Shown: positions 8,424-17,277, counted from the first letter of the stretch. The stretch: 59,556 nt of DNA from an uncultured Roseburia sp. (GCA_910577925.1 CAJTOI010000021.1:1-59556), one strand, 5' to 3'. The notes: a model not told the origin generated them from the letters alone. Numbers and translations are program-made.

Positions 8424-9362
8424 CTACCCTAAAAGCATCTGTACGCCGCCGTACATACCCGCATCATTTCCGAGTCCCGCCAGCACAAACTTTGTGTCGC
8501 GGCATACATGGAACGCGCTCTCTATAAAATGCTTCTGAATCGCGTCGAGCAGAATCTGTCCCGCTTTGGACACACCGCCGCCGATCACGATAATCTCCGG
8601 GTTCACGACACAGGCGATGTTGGAAAGAGCCGCTCCGAGAATCTGGCACACTTCGTCCACAAGCCCGAGCGCCACATCGTCCCCGTCTTTCGCCGCATCA
8701 AAAACATCCTTAGCCGTCAGATTCTCGATGCTCCTGAGGACCGTATCGTCCGACGTCTTGTCCAGCTTGCGCTTTGCCACACGCACGATCCCCGTCGCCG
8801 AGGTATACTGCTCGAGGCAGCCGTACTGTCCGCAGTTGCAGGCTTCAATCTCGTCATTATTCACCGTGATATGACCGATCTCTCCGCCCGCGCCGTCAAA
8901 ACCGGCCACGACCTTTCCGTCAATGATGATGCCGCCGCCGACACCGGTGCCGAGCGTCACCATGACAACGTCCCTGCTGCCCTTTGCTCCGCCCTGCCAC
9001 ATCTCGCCGAGCGCCGCCACATTCGCGTCATTTCCGACTTTTATCGTAAGGCCGGTCAGATTTCCAAGCTCTTCCGCTACATTCACGACACTCCATCCAA
9101 GGTTTACGCAGCGCGTCACGATGCCGCTCGTCTTCACCGGTCCCGGCACGCCGATGCCGATTCCCTGCACATCGTCTTTGCTGATTCCCTCCTGCGCCAG
9201 CTTATTGTCAACCGCCTGCGCCACATCGGCAAGAATGCGTTCTCCGTTGTTTTCGGTGTTGGTCTTAATCTCCCATTTGTCGAGCAGCACGCCGCTCGTG
9301 TCAAAAAAACCGATTTTACATGTCGTTCCGCCGATATCCACGCCAAATGCATATTTTTTCAT
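8424..9362 (-). CDS. glcK: ROK-family glucokinase
   Basis: A 312-residue cytoplasmic sugar kinase. The ATP phosphate-binding motif DIGGTTCKIGFFD begins at residue 9, the catalytic region is GNDANVAALGE near residue 103, and the ROK zinc-binding signature CNCGQYGCLEQY lies near residue 175. It phosphorylates glucose to glucose-6-phosphate. Length and motif order match clostridial GlcK, and no DNA-binding domain is present, so it is a kinase rather than a NagC-type repressor. GAAGGAGAAGAATT precedes the start. Confidence 0.9.
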   Translation of the reverse strand: MKKYAFGVDIGGTTCKIGFFDTSGVLLDKWEIKTNTENNGERILADVAQAVDNKLAQEGISKDDVQGIGIGVPGPVKTSGIVTRCVNLGWSVVNVAEELGNLTGLTIKVGNDANVAALGEMWQGGAKGSRDVVMVTLGTGVGGGIIIDGKVVAGFDGAGGEIGHITVNNDEIEACNCGQYGCLEQYTSATGIVRVAKRKLDKTSDDTVLRSIENLTAKDVFDAAKDGDDVALGLVDEVCQILGAALSNIACVVNPEIIVIGGGVSKAGQILLDAIQKHFIESAFHVCRDTKFVLAGLGNDAGMYGGVQMLLG

Positions 9363-9422
9363 AATTCTTCTCCTTCTGCACTAAAAATACTACATTTATG
9401 ATACCGTTTCCGCCCGAATCTG

Positions 9423-11489
9423 TCAATCCGTTCCGCCGGCTCCCGCTGGCGTTTCTGCGGCCTCCGCCGCCTCCCGCTGCTTCTCCAGATATTCCTCCGA
9501 CAGCTGCGCCGCGGGCAGAAACGCCAGCGGCTCCAGCCCTTCATGAATCTGCTCCATGTAGGTCTGCCAGATTTTTCCCGGGTAGGTATTCCCCATCAGC
9601 GCATCCATTCCGCGCGGCATATCATATCCCACCCACACGCTCGTCGTATAGTATCTTGTATAACCTGCAAACCATCCGTCCTTCTGGTCGTTTGTGGTCC
9701 CCGTCTTCCCGGCGCAGGGCATCTGCGAAAGCCCGAGCCCGCGCGCCGTCCCCCGGGTAAACACACCGGTCAGCACATCCGTCGTCATCCGTGCGGCATT
9801 TTTCCGATAGACGGACTTTTCGGTCTGATTCGGCCGGCAGATCAGATTTCCGTCCGCATCCTCGATTTTTACGATGCAGGTGGGTCTGCGGTACACGCCG
9901 TCATTTTCGAGCGCCGCATACCCCGCCGCCATCTCCAGCGCCGACACGCCGTTTGTAAATCCGCCGAGCGCGGATGTCTGCCGGTAGTCCTCGGCATCGA
10001 GCTTCGAAAAGTTCATCTCCGCCAGATACGAAAGCCCCCTGGCCGGGGATATCTCCTCAAACAGTCTCCACGCAACGGTATTGACGGAATTCTCCGCCGC
10101 CTCGCGGAGCGTCATTTCCCCCTGATATCTGCCGTTGGCATTTTTCGGCCCGTCCGGGATCTCCTCGTCCGTCACAATGCTGTCCGGCGTATAACCGCGC
10201 TCAAAAGCCGGCGCATAGACAATCAGCGGCTTTATCGCACTGCCGGGCTGCCGGTAGCTCTGGTAGGCCCGGTTGAGCGTATAGCCGTTGTATTCCTGCA
10301 GCCTTCCGCCGACAATCGATTTTACATAACCGCTCTGATTGTCGATGCAGACCGCCGACGCCTGCAATGCGTAAATTCCCTCCTCATTGACTTCCTCATA
10401 GCCGCCTAACGTGTCATTTACCGCGGCCTGCAGCCGTTCCTGCATCCCCAGATCCAGAGACGTGTAAATCCGGTACCCTTTGGTATACAAATCCTTCTGA
10501 CACGAACTGTACAGTTCCTCGTACGCCTCCCGGTAAGCGGCCTCCGCCTCTCTGGTCGCAAACTCCGTCTCAAAGACGAACCCCGCCTCCTCCATCAGCG
10601 CCCTCGTCGCGCAGTAGTAGGCGTATGTCTCCACATAATCGTTTTTCTCGTGTCCCGGCGGCCTCTGCAGCCATATCTGCTCCGCCACGGCCTCCTTGTA
10701 CGCCCTCTCTGAAATAATTCCGTCTTCCTTCATATTTAAAAGGATTCTGTCCCGGCGTTCCAGCGTGTGTTCCATGTTGACAAGCGGGTCATACAGCGTC
10801 GGATTGTTGGGAATCGCACACAAAAAAGCCGTTTGCGATAGTGACAGCTCTGCGGTCTCCTTGTCGAAATAGCCGCGGCTCGCAGACAAAATCCCGTAAT
10901 AGCCGTTGCCAAAATAAATATTGTTCAGATAAAATTCCAGAATTTCATCCTTTGTATATTTCTTCTCCAGATCCCACGCGATAAAAATTTCCTCGACTTT
11001 GCGCTGCCAGGTTTTTTCCTGCGTGAGAAAGCAATTGCGCGCCAGCTGCATCGTAATCGTGCTGCCGCCCTGCGTCACCCTGCCGTTCTCAAGCATCGCC
11101 AGGACCGCGCGCACGATCGCCCGGTAGTCCACACCGCCGTGGCGGTAAAACTTTTTGTCCTCAATGCTGATTATCGCGGCGGCAGCCTGTTCCGGTATCT
11201 CCTCCCGCGTCAGATAATACGACTCGCGCCCGCCCTTGAGCGTCGAGATCACGCTTCCGTCCGCGGCGTACACAATGCCGGTCTGATTGTCCCGGAAGGT
11301 CTCCTTATCCGACGCTCTGACGGCGGCGGCCGCTTCGCGCTTTAAGGCCCGCACTTCCTCCCCGTAGCCGCCGAAAGTGTAGTACAGGCCCGCGCCGGCC
11401 ACCAGCAAAAGCAGCGCCAGCTGTATTTTCACAAACAGCCAGAATGCCCGGTATTTTTTGTTTTTTCTGTGTCTCGGCGTTTTTGTCAT
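9423..11489 (-). CDS. Class A penicillin-binding protein (PBP1A/1B-like)
   Basis: A bifunctional peptidoglycan synthase of about 688 residues. One N-terminal transmembrane helix (about residues 15-38) anchors it. The GT51 glycosyltransferase follows with IEDKKFYRHGGVDY, containing the catalytic glutamate, and GGSTITMQLARN. The transpeptidase carries the SxxK nucleophile in GSAIKP, the SVN motif in NSVNTVA and KTG in AGKTGTTND. The start at 11489 is used because GGGGGA lies 6 nt before it; a GTG nine codons upstream (11516) is possible. It makes and cross-links glycan strands on the outer face of the membrane. Confidence 0.92.
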   Translation of the reverse strand: MTKTPRHRKNKKYRAFWLFVKIQLALLLLVAGAGLYYTFGGYGEEVRALKREAAAAVRASDKETFRDNQTGIVYAADGSVISTLKGGRESYYLTREEIPEQAAAAIISIEDKKFYRHGGVDYRAIVRAVLAMLENGRVTQGGSTITMQLARNCFLTQEKTWQRKVEEIFIAWDLEKKYTKDEILEFYLNNIYFGNGYYGILSASRGYFDKETAELSLSQTAFLCAIPNNPTLYDPLVNMEHTLERRDRILLNMKEDGIISERAYKEAVAEQIWLQRPPGHEKNDYVETYAYYCATRALMEEAGFVFETEFATREAEAAYREAYEELYSSCQKDLYTKGYRIYTSLDLGMQERLQAAVNDTLGGYEEVNEEGIYALQASAVCIDNQSGYVKSIVGGRLQEYNGYTLNRAYQSYRQPGSAIKPLIVYAPAFERGYTPDSIVTDEEIPDGPKNANGRYQGEMTLREAAENSVNTVAWRLFEEISPARGLSYLAEMNFSKLDAEDYRQTSALGGFTNGVSALEMAAGYAALENDGVYRRPTCIVKIEDADGNLICRPNQTEKSVYRKNAARMTTDVLTGVFTRGTARGLGLSQMPCAGKTGTTNDQKDGWFAGYTRYYTTSVWVGYDMPRGMDALMGNTYPGKIWQTYMEQIHEGLEPLAFLPAAQLSEEYLEKQREAAEAAETPAGAGGTD

Positions 11490-11821
11490 CCCGTTCCCCC
11501 GTTTCGTATTCTCCACCGGACGTTCTTCTCTTCGGTTCCGTCCGCTTTATACCATATCCGGTCTGTTAATACTAACGTAAACGCCGCCGCTTTTCAAGCC
11601 GCAGGGATTCTATTTAATATTTTCAATCGTATTTTTCTTCTTATAAAGCATGACAAGCCCGGTCGCAGCAAGCATAAAGCAATTTGCATAACATGCTTCG
11701 TGTGTTACGCCAAATGCAATTTTCGTCCTTGAACACTTTTAATATAAAAAGAAGCTGTGAAAAACAGAGTTCCGCAAACCCCATTTTTCCAGCCCCATCT
11801 CAGTACCGGATTTTGTTTTGT
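11490..11821. other. Intergenic stretch, little recognisable
   Basis: A gene-free interval of about 330 bp between spoVT and the PBP gene. On the minus strand the weak hairpin CTGT-TTTTC-ACAG followed by CTTCTTTTT (11745-11772) could terminate spoVT. I see no convincing small ORF or RNA in the remainder. Confidence 0.4.
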
Positions 11822-12370
11822 CTACTGTTCCATCTGTCTGCCGAGAAAGCTTGCCGCCGCGTAGGCCAGCTTGCTCTCCACCTCGCCCATCTTTCCTTTC
11901 TCGGATTTCGTGCACAGAATCACCGAGCCGATCGCATCTCCCTCGCAGATAATCGTGCTGACCGCCTGCTGCTTATAGTCCCCCGCATCGTCTAAGGTGA
12001 CGCGCACAAAGGCATTCTCGTCCTTTTCCGCCAGAAAATTCTTCCGGGCTCCGATCACATCCTCGAGCTGTCCGCTGATCGGTTTCCCCTCAAAATCCTT
12101 TCTGCCGCTGCCGGAAGCCGCCACCACATGGTCACAGTCCGTAATCAGTACCAGATACCCCGTCGTCTGTGACAAACTCTCCGCATACTCCTCCGCAAAC
12201 TGCGAGAGTTCCCCAATCGGCGAATATTTTTTCAGGATAATCTCGCCCTCTCGGTCCGTGAAAATCTCCAGCGGGTCCCCTTCGCGTATCCGCAGTGTCC
12301 TGCGGATTTCCTTCGGAACCACAATTCTTCCCAAGTCGTCAATTCTTCTGACTATCCCAGTTGCCTTCAT
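11822..12370 (-). CDS. spoVT: Stage V sporulation protein T (AbrB-type regulator with GAF-like domain)
   Basis: A 182-residue DNA-binding regulator. Residues 1-50 are a SpoVT/AbrB swapped-hairpin domain (MKATGIVRRIDDLGRIVVPK, then RRTLRIREGDPLEIF), and the rest is the GAF-like domain typical of SpoVT rather than AbrB. In Bacillus it tunes sigma-G-dependent gene expression in the forespore; the clostridial orthologue is also needed for spore maturation. The start at 12370 follows GGAGGTATTCTCAT. It is the clearest marker in this window that the host forms endospores. Confidence 0.92.
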   Translation of the reverse strand: MKATGIVRRIDDLGRIVVPKEIRRTLRIREGDPLEIFTDREGEIILKKYSPIGELSQFAEEYAESLSQTTGYLVLITDCDHVVAASGSGRKDFEGKPISGQLEDVIGARKNFLAEKDENAFVRVTLDDAGDYKQQAVSTIICEGDAIGSVILCTKSEKGKMGEVESKLAYAAASFLGRQMEQ

Positions 12371-12410
12371 ATATGAGAATACCTCCATTTACATTTTCTA
12401 GTTTTAGGTC

Positions 12411-12442
12411 TAGTATCTGTAAACGGAGGTATTTTATACCTC
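12411..12442 (-). promoter_or_regulatory. Possible sigma-G-type promoter and palindrome upstream of spoVT
   Basis: On the minus strand GGTATA (12435-12440) and GATACTA (12411-12417) are separated by 17 bp and resemble the forespore sigma-G consensus (gyATA / CATACTA). The -35 lies within a perfect palindrome GAGGTAT-TTT-ATACCTC (12426-12442), which could be an operator. Confidence 0.4.
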
Positions 12443-12454
12443 AATGACGTAGAA

Positions 12455-12720
12455 TTAATCTGCCGTTTCCACCACGATTCCTTCTTTGTTGGAGTCCGCC
12501 GTTCCGTAGCCGAGCATCAGGTCGCCGCCGTTTCGGATCGCCGCGTCCGTATTCTGGTAGCCGTAGGAACCGTTATAGTCCGTCCGTGATGTCGGCAGTA
12601 TCATTTTTTACCTTAAAATCCGTAATCTCCTGTGAAAATGTGGTGTAGCTCAATCCGTAGCCAAACGGGTACTGTCCGCCGCACTGGTTGTCACACGTTC
12701 CATTCAAAAAAGGCATTGCG
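12455..12720 (-). pseudogene. Glycoside hydrolase family 3 C-terminal remnant with internal deletion
   Basis: Two fragments on the minus strand belong to a GH3 beta-glucosidase. One reads FLNGTCDNQCGGQYPFGYGL and SYTTFSQEI, the YPFGYGLSYT signature at the start of the fibronectin-III-like domain. The other, in a different frame, reads YNGSYGYQNTDAAIRNGGDL and MLGYGTADSN and ends at TAA (12455-12457). The joint near 12571-12580 changes frame, so internal sequence has been lost. The N-terminal catalytic domain is missing altogether, and the fragment abuts the truncated sensor kinase on the other strand. Confidence 0.7.
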
Positions 12721-12782
12721 GCATCTGCGCCGCAGCGGCTTTCGCTTGTTATGCGCTGAGTTCTGTCTTCTGCTACAGATTC

Positions 12783-13889
12783 GTGCTTCAAAGCGCATCT
12801 CTCTGCACATGGCTGCTGACGGAACTGCTTTCTATTCTCTTTATGTCCCTGTTCATCTGCACCGTAGTAAAATGCGGCTTATGGGCCAATTTATATCTTT
12901 CCAACTGGACATTGACGTTCAGTCAGTTTGTTTTCTCCATTGCACTCCTGACTGAAAGCGGCGGGCCTTCCGCCTCGATCAATATCTTTGCGTCTCTGCC
13001 CGTCTACCTGCTGTTATATACCCTGTTTGCCGTGTTTATTTCGAAACGCCTTACTACGGACGGCAACTTGAATATCAACATAAAACAATGTTTAATCGCC
13101 TTTTTAACCACATCCCCGGTGAATCTTTTTAACCATGTGATGTTTATCCGCAACAACTTTGACACCAGCAATTCCATGCTGATTTTCAGCGCCGTCTTCG
13201 CCTACGGCTGCTGTCTGTTTGCGCTCTATCTGCAGCGGATCTTAACCCTGCAGGCGTCCCTTTCCAATGAGCTTTCCGTCGTTGAGCAGCTCTGGCAGCA
13301 ATCGCACCTGCAATATGAAATATCTAGTTCTAATCTGGATCACATTAACCGGACGATTCATGATATGATGCATAAATTATCTAAACTTTACAATATGAAT
13401 GACGCAGAGGAACGCCGGGACTATCTGGATTCGCTCTCGTACTCCTTTGTTTTATATGACGCATTCCTTCAAACCGGAAACAAAGCACTTGACACCATAT
13501 TGACCGAGAAAAATCTGTACTGTAAAAACCAGCATATCTCCTTCAAATGCGTTGCCGACGGTTCCCGGCTCAGCTTTATGGACACCACGGATATTTATAC
13601 CATTTTCAACAGCGCCATTGACAATGCCATCACGTATGCGCTCCAGTTAGAAGATTTCGAAAAGAGACTTCTGTCCGTGCGCGTGTCCGCGACCGGAAAT
13701 CTGTTATCTATCTCCATCGAAAACTTCTATGAACCCAGTGCGTCTCCCGTGATTTACGGTTACGGGCTTAAAAGCATTTTATACGCCATCAATAAATACG
13801 ACGGCAGCTTACACGTATCTACCTCAGATAATCTTTTTACCGTAAATATTATCATTCCGATGGAGGTTTCAAACGCGGAACCGCACTGA
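12783..13889 (+). CDS. GHKL (AgrC-like) sensor histidine kinase, apparently 5'-truncated
   Basis: A 368-residue product with three or four hydrophobic segments (residues 1-150), a coiled linker (LSNELSVVEQLWQQSHLQYE), a phosphoacceptor-like HDMMHKLSKLY block, and a GHKL ATPase domain with NSAIDNAITYA (N box) and GYGLKSI (G box). This resembles AgrC/quorum-sensing kinases, which are normally longer, with five to seven membrane helices. The reading frame stays open upstream through a hydrophobic stretch into the antisense of the GH3 remnant but has no ATG; 12783 is a GTG with no ribosome binding site. No response regulator is adjacent. It is probably the surviving 3' part of a deleted system. 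Confidence 0.6.
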   Translation: MLQSASLCTWLLTELLSILFMSLFICTVVKCGLWANLYLSNWTLTFSQFVFSIALLTESGGPSASINIFASLPVYLLLYTLFAVFISKRLTTDGNLNINIKQCLIAFLTTSPVNLFNHVMFIRNNFDTSNSMLIFSAVFAYGCCLFALYLQRILTLQASLSNELSVVEQLWQQSHLQYEISSSNLDHINRTIHDMMHKLSKLYNMNDAEERRDYLDSLSYSFVLYDAFLQTGNKALDTILTEKNLYCKNQHISFKCVADGSRLSFMDTTDIYTIFNSAIDNAITYALQLEDFEKRLLSVRVSATGNLLSISIENFYEPSASPVIYGYGLKSILYAINKYDGSLHVSTSDNLFTVNIIIPMEVSNAEPH

Positions 13890-13950
13890 TTCCGGTTTCG
13901 TCTCCCGTCCAATTTTAATAAAAAATTTCATTTTCTTAAGAAATCTTTAA

Positions 13951-13979
13951 TTGAATCCGACCTGTTTTCCATATAATAT
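13951..13979 (+). promoter_or_regulatory. Promoter of the LCP gene
   Basis: TTGAAT (13951-13956) and TAATAT (13974-13979) are 17 bp apart; an overlapping TATAAT at 13972 has 15-bp spacing. Upstream DNA is AT-rich. Confidence 0.6.
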
Positions 13980-13989
13980 AGTAGCATAT

Positions 13990-14029
13990 TCTCAGCGGAC
14001 ATGATCACTCACCCTTTGTCCGCTGAGGG
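13990..14029. repeat. Palindromic repeat, copy 1 (CTCAGCGGAC family)
   Basis: CTCAGCGGAC and GTCCGCTGAGGG face each other around an 18-nt loop in the 5' leader of the LCP gene. Related sequences occur at 29403, 30791 and 55538. Confidence 0.65.
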
Positions 14030-14071
14030 TTGCTCAAAAATACAGTTTTGGCGAAAATGGAGAATTTACGA

Positions 14072-15121
14072 ATGGCAAAAATAAAAACCAAAAAAAGAAG
14101 TAAAATTTTTATCCTTGTTATAGAGATAATTGTACTGCTCCTCCTGTCTGTCGCGCTGTTTGTCACGATAAAGCTCGGCAAGATAAAGAGGGACCGCACC
14201 AGCATGAAAGATGTGGAATACAATGAGGATATCTCGGCGGAGTCCCAGGCTCTGATGGACGATTATAAGACCGTCGCGCTGTTCGGTCTTGACAACCGTT
14301 CCAACGGGAATCTCTCCTCCGGCCGGAGCGACGTTATCATTCTCGCGAATATCAATCAGAAAACCCGCACCGTCGACCTGGTTTCCGTCTACCGCGACAC
14401 CTATCTCGACGTCGGCGGCGGAAGCTTCCGCAAATGCAACGAGGGTTACGCCAAGAATCCGGCCAATGCCATCACGATGCTGAACAAGAACCTTGACCTG
14501 AATATTTCGGATTATTTGACGGTGGATTTCAATGCGATTATCGAGTGTGTGGATCTGCTCGGCGGCGTGGAGGTGACTGTCACCGACGACGAGGCAAACC
14601 TGATGCGGGGCTATATGGACGAGCTTAACACGCTCACATCCCACTCCTCCGAGTACCTTCCGTCCGGCGGCACCTACGTCTTAGACGGCGTACAGGCCTG
14701 CGCCTACTCCCGCATCCGCTACGGCGGCGGCGACGACTACCGCCGGACCGAGCGCCAGCGGACCGTGATCTCCGCAATGGTTGCAAAGGCAAAGCAGTCG
14801 AATATTTTAACCTTAAACAAACTGATCAACACAATATTTTCCGATATCCAGACCAGCTTTTCCAGCACGGAGCTTCTGACGCTCGCGGCTGCCATTTTCA
14901 GCTACGATATCGGGGAGAGCACCGGCTTCCCGTTTGAGAAGAACACGATTACGCTCTCCGGCGCCGGGGATGTCGTTGTGCCCTGCGATTTGTCCACGAA
15001 TGTGACAAAGCTGCACGAGCTGCTGTACGGGGATACCGGCTACACGCCCTCCTCGACCGTGGTAAATAACAGCTCGCAGATTATCACGAATACCGGATAT
15101 CGGGCCGGGGACGGATACTAA
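14072..15121 (+). CDS. LytR-CpsA-Psr (LCP) family cell-wall glycopolymer ligase
   Basis: A 349-residue type II membrane protein with a basic N-terminus (MAKIKTKKRSK), one transmembrane helix (about residues 12-34) and an extracellular LCP domain. Family markers include FGLDNR, SDVIILANINQKTRTVDLVS, the conserved arginine and aspartate in VYRDTYLDV, and RYGGGDDYRRTERQR near residue 225. LCP enzymes transfer undecaprenyl-linked polymers such as teichoic acids or capsule to peptidoglycan. The start at 14072 is favoured by GGAG nine nt upstream; earlier in-frame starts at 14030 (TTG) and 14057 are less convincing. Its leader carries a palindromic repeat. Confidence 0.88.
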   Translation: MAKIKTKKRSKIFILVIEIIVLLLLSVALFVTIKLGKIKRDRTSMKDVEYNEDISAESQALMDDYKTVALFGLDNRSNGNLSSGRSDVIILANINQKTRTVDLVSVYRDTYLDVGGGSFRKCNEGYAKNPANAITMLNKNLDLNISDYLTVDFNAIIECVDLLGGVEVTVTDDEANLMRGYMDELNTLTSHSSEYLPSGGTYVLDGVQACAYSRIRYGGGDDYRRTERQRTVISAMVAKAKQSNILTLNKLINTIFSDIQTSFSSTELLTLAAAIFSYDIGESTGFPFEKNTITLSGAGDVVVPCDLSTNVTKLHELLYGDTGYTPSSTVVNNSSQIITNTGYRAGDGY

Positions 15122-15137
15122 GAGACCGCCCACCGAT

Positions 15138-15181
15138 GATTACAGGCGTTTCTGCTGTGCACGGCAGAAACGCCTGCAATC
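15138..15181. terminator. Long hairpin after the LCP gene
   Basis: GATTACAGGCGTTTCTGC and GCAGAAACGCCTGCAATC form an 18-bp stem with one mismatch and an 8-nt loop, 17 bp past the LCP stop. There is no T-run, so efficiency is uncertain. Confidence 0.6.
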
Positions 15182-15380
15182 ACATGCCATAAAGGCGTCT
15201 CTTTGTCTCCTGCTCGCCCCGTCTTCCGAATACCCTCTGCTTAAAAGCTTTCACCTTCCAGATATAAGGAGTCGTATACAGCACCCCGGCAAGCAGTATT
15301 CCAAGAACCAACCCCAGCGCGAACGACGCGATATCCTCATATACGCCCGTTCCGGAAAGCCCCTGCTGCTCTATAATCAA
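15180..15380 (-). CDS. Possible small membrane protein (doubtful)
   Basis: A 66-codon frame with one clear hydrophobic helix (IASFALGLVLGILLAGVLYTT) followed by a basic tail (KAFKQRVFGRRGEQETKRR). It starts at TTG with no ribosome binding site, and the frame stays open further upstream without an ATG. It may be a genuine short membrane protein or the end of a lost gene. No family recognised. Confidence 0.25.
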   Translation of the reverse strand: MIIEQQGLSGTGVYEDIASFALGLVLGILLAGVLYTTPYIWKVKAFKQRVFGRRGEQETKRRLYGM

Positions 15381-15629
15381 AGAACAGCCAACCCGAAAGA
15401 ATTTACGGATTGGCTGTATCAGCAGAGTAATATTATTGTGGGGCTGGCAGATATATAATTATCTGCCTATTTATCAAGTCGAAACTTGGATAGCTAAAAA
15501 TGGCGGATCGGATTTTGCTTTTAATGGAATTCGGTCCGTCATTTTTGCGGCATACACTCTCACCATCCGCCGATAGACATAAAAATGTGATTACTGTTCC
15601 CTAAAACAGGAATAATTTTGTGATATGGG

Positions 15630-15658
15630 TTGTATTTTTCACGCGCTTATCATATAAT
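15630..15658 (+). promoter_or_regulatory. Consensus promoter of the AAA ATPase gene
   Basis: TTGTAT (15630-15635), 17 bp, TATAAT (15653-15658), 55 bp before the ATG. Confidence 0.75.
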
Positions 15659-15713
15659 AAAAATGTGATTGCGATGCACAATAACTCCAATAAAAGTGTG
15701 AAGGAGTGTGTCT

Positions 15714-17066
15714 ATGGAACGATTGATTTTGAATAAGCTGCTGGATTGGAAGAATTCACCTTACCGCAAACCGCTAATCTTAAAGGGTGTGCGTCAGGTG
15801 GGTAAGACTTGGGTCCTCAAAGAATTCGGCAGATGTTATTATGAAAATACAGCCTACTTTAACTTTGATGAAAACGAGGAATACAAGCAGTTTTTTGAGA
15901 CCACCAAAGATGTAGATCGCATTTTACAGAATCTAATGCTGGCCAGTAGCCAGAAAATTGTGCCAGAAAAGACGCTCATTATCTTTGACGAGGTACAGGA
16001 CTGCCCCAAGATTATCAACTCCATGAAATATTTCTGCGAGAATGCCCCGCAGTACCATATTGCCTGCGCCGGTTCTCTACTGGGCATTGCGCTGTCGAAG
16101 CCATCTTCCTTCCCAGTAGGCAAGGTCAACTTCATGCAAATTGATCCTATGACCTTCACGGAATTCTTGCTTGCCAACGGCAACGAAAATTTGGCCAAAT
16201 ATCTGGAGAGCGTGGATACCATCGAGCCGATTCCTGATGCCTTTTTCAATCCGCTCTATGAGAAATTGAAGATGTACTATGTTACAGGCGGTATGCCGGA
16301 ACCAGTACTCATGTGGACGGAAGCACGAGACGTTTCTGCTATGCAGGAAGCCTTATCCGGGATCATCGGTGCTTATGAGCGTGACTTTGCCAAGCACCCC
16401 CATATCAGCGAGTTCCCGAAGATCTCTATGATATGGAAGTCAATACCATCCCAACTGGCAAGGGAGAATAAGAAATTTATCTACAAGGTGGTCAAAGAAG
16501 GTGCACGAGCCCGGGAATATGAGGATGCTTTGCAGTGGCTGGTAGATGCCAGGCTGGTGCATAAAATCTACCGCAGCACCGCTCCCGGTCTGCCGGTAGC
16601 TGCCTATGATGACCTGTCTGCATTTAAGATCTATCTGGTGGATGTAGGGCTACTCCGCCGCCTGGCTCAACTGGCTCCTACGGCCTTCGGGGAAGGCAAT
16701 CGTTTGTTCACCGAGTTCAAAGGTGCACTGACTGAAAACTTTGTGTTACAGACCTTAATCACGCAGTTTGAAGTGGTTCCCCGGTACTGGAGTCAGAATA
16801 ATCCGCCCTATGAGGTAGATTTCCTTATCCAGCGGGAGAATGATATTTTCCCTATAGAGGTCAAGTCCGAGGCCAATACCACCAGCAAGAGCTTAAAGAA
16901 ATTCAAGGTGCTGTTCCCAAATCAAGTCAAGCTCCGTGTGCGGTTCTCGTTGGACAATTTGAAATTGGACGATGATATGTTGAACATTCCACTGTTTATG
17001 GCTGACCAGACGGATCGGCTGATTGGACTGGCATTGGAACAACGACAAGTTGACACACATAATTAA
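15714..17066 (+). CDS. AAA family ATPase with DUF4143 (AAA_14/DUF4143)
   Basis: A 450-residue cytoplasmic protein. The N-terminal P-loop ATPase (GVRQVGKTW, residues 24-32; Walker B LIIFDEVQ near 89) is followed by the DUF4143 domain, whose end (PRYWSQNNPPYEVDFLIQRE, then IFPIEVKSE) resembles a nuclease-like PD-(D/E)xK fold. The family is abundant and mostly uncharacterised. AAGGAG lies 7 nt before the chosen ATG. The gene stands alone with its own promoter and is followed on the other strand by the first codons of a broken XRE regulator, so it may be an inserted cargo gene. Family assignment is secure, role unknown. Confidence 0.85.
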   Translation: MERLILNKLLDWKNSPYRKPLILKGVRQVGKTWVLKEFGRCYYENTAYFNFDENEEYKQFFETTKDVDRILQNLMLASSQKIVPEKTLIIFDEVQDCPKIINSMKYFCENAPQYHIACAGSLLGIALSKPSSFPVGKVNFMQIDPMTFTEFLLANGNENLAKYLESVDTIEPIPDAFFNPLYEKLKMYYVTGGMPEPVLMWTEARDVSAMQEALSGIIGAYERDFAKHPHISEFPKISMIWKSIPSQLARENKKFIYKVVKEGARAREYEDALQWLVDARLVHKIYRSTAPGLPVAAYDDLSAFKIYLVDVGLLRRLAQLAPTAFGEGNRLFTEFKGALTENFVLQTLITQFEVVPRYWSQNNPPYEVDFLIQRENDIFPIEVKSEANTTSKSLKKFKVLFPNQVKLRVRFSLDNLKLDDDMLNIPLFMADQTDRLIGLALEQRQVDTHN

Positions 17067-17114
17067 CTCCATAGAGAATCGTAGATATCCAATGCCCATA
17101 GACAATATATTTAC

Positions 17115-17174
17115 CTATTCTCTGCGGAGTTCTTTCAGAAACCGCCCCATTTTCTTCTGATCCATGCCGGCCAT
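17115..17174 (-). pseudogene. 5' remnant of an XRE-family regulator
   Basis: Nineteen codons (MAGMDQKKMGRFLKELRRE) preceded by AGGAGGGT end abruptly at TAG. The sequence matches the first helix of clostridial XRE regulators, which continue with a Lys-Gly-Leu-Thr-Gln stretch. The rest of the gene is absent; foreign-looking DNA carrying the AAA ATPase begins here. Confidence 0.6.
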
Positions 17175-17277
17175 ACCCTCCTTTCACAGTGAGAATAGCA
17201 TATTACGGAAAAATGAAACACGACGCAGTGCAGGAATTTCCGTTTTTGGGATCCGACACCTGTGTCCGGCAGCCCTT

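Larger units (their letters stand above)
15122..15713. other. 590-bp region with hairpins and the ATPase promoter
   Basis: This stretch holds the strong LCP-distal hairpin, a weak minus-strand reading frame (15180-15380), a CAGCCAA/TTGGCTG inverted repeat (15385-15416), an imperfect hairpin with flanking A/T tracts (15495-15546), two copies of TAAAAATGTGATT about 70 bp apart, and the promoter of the AAA ATPase gene. Confidence 0.5.

Noticed and set aside
8508..9401. A 297-codon frame antisense to the ROK kinase
   Set aside because: No start signals or recognisable motif; the minus strand has all ROK signatures.
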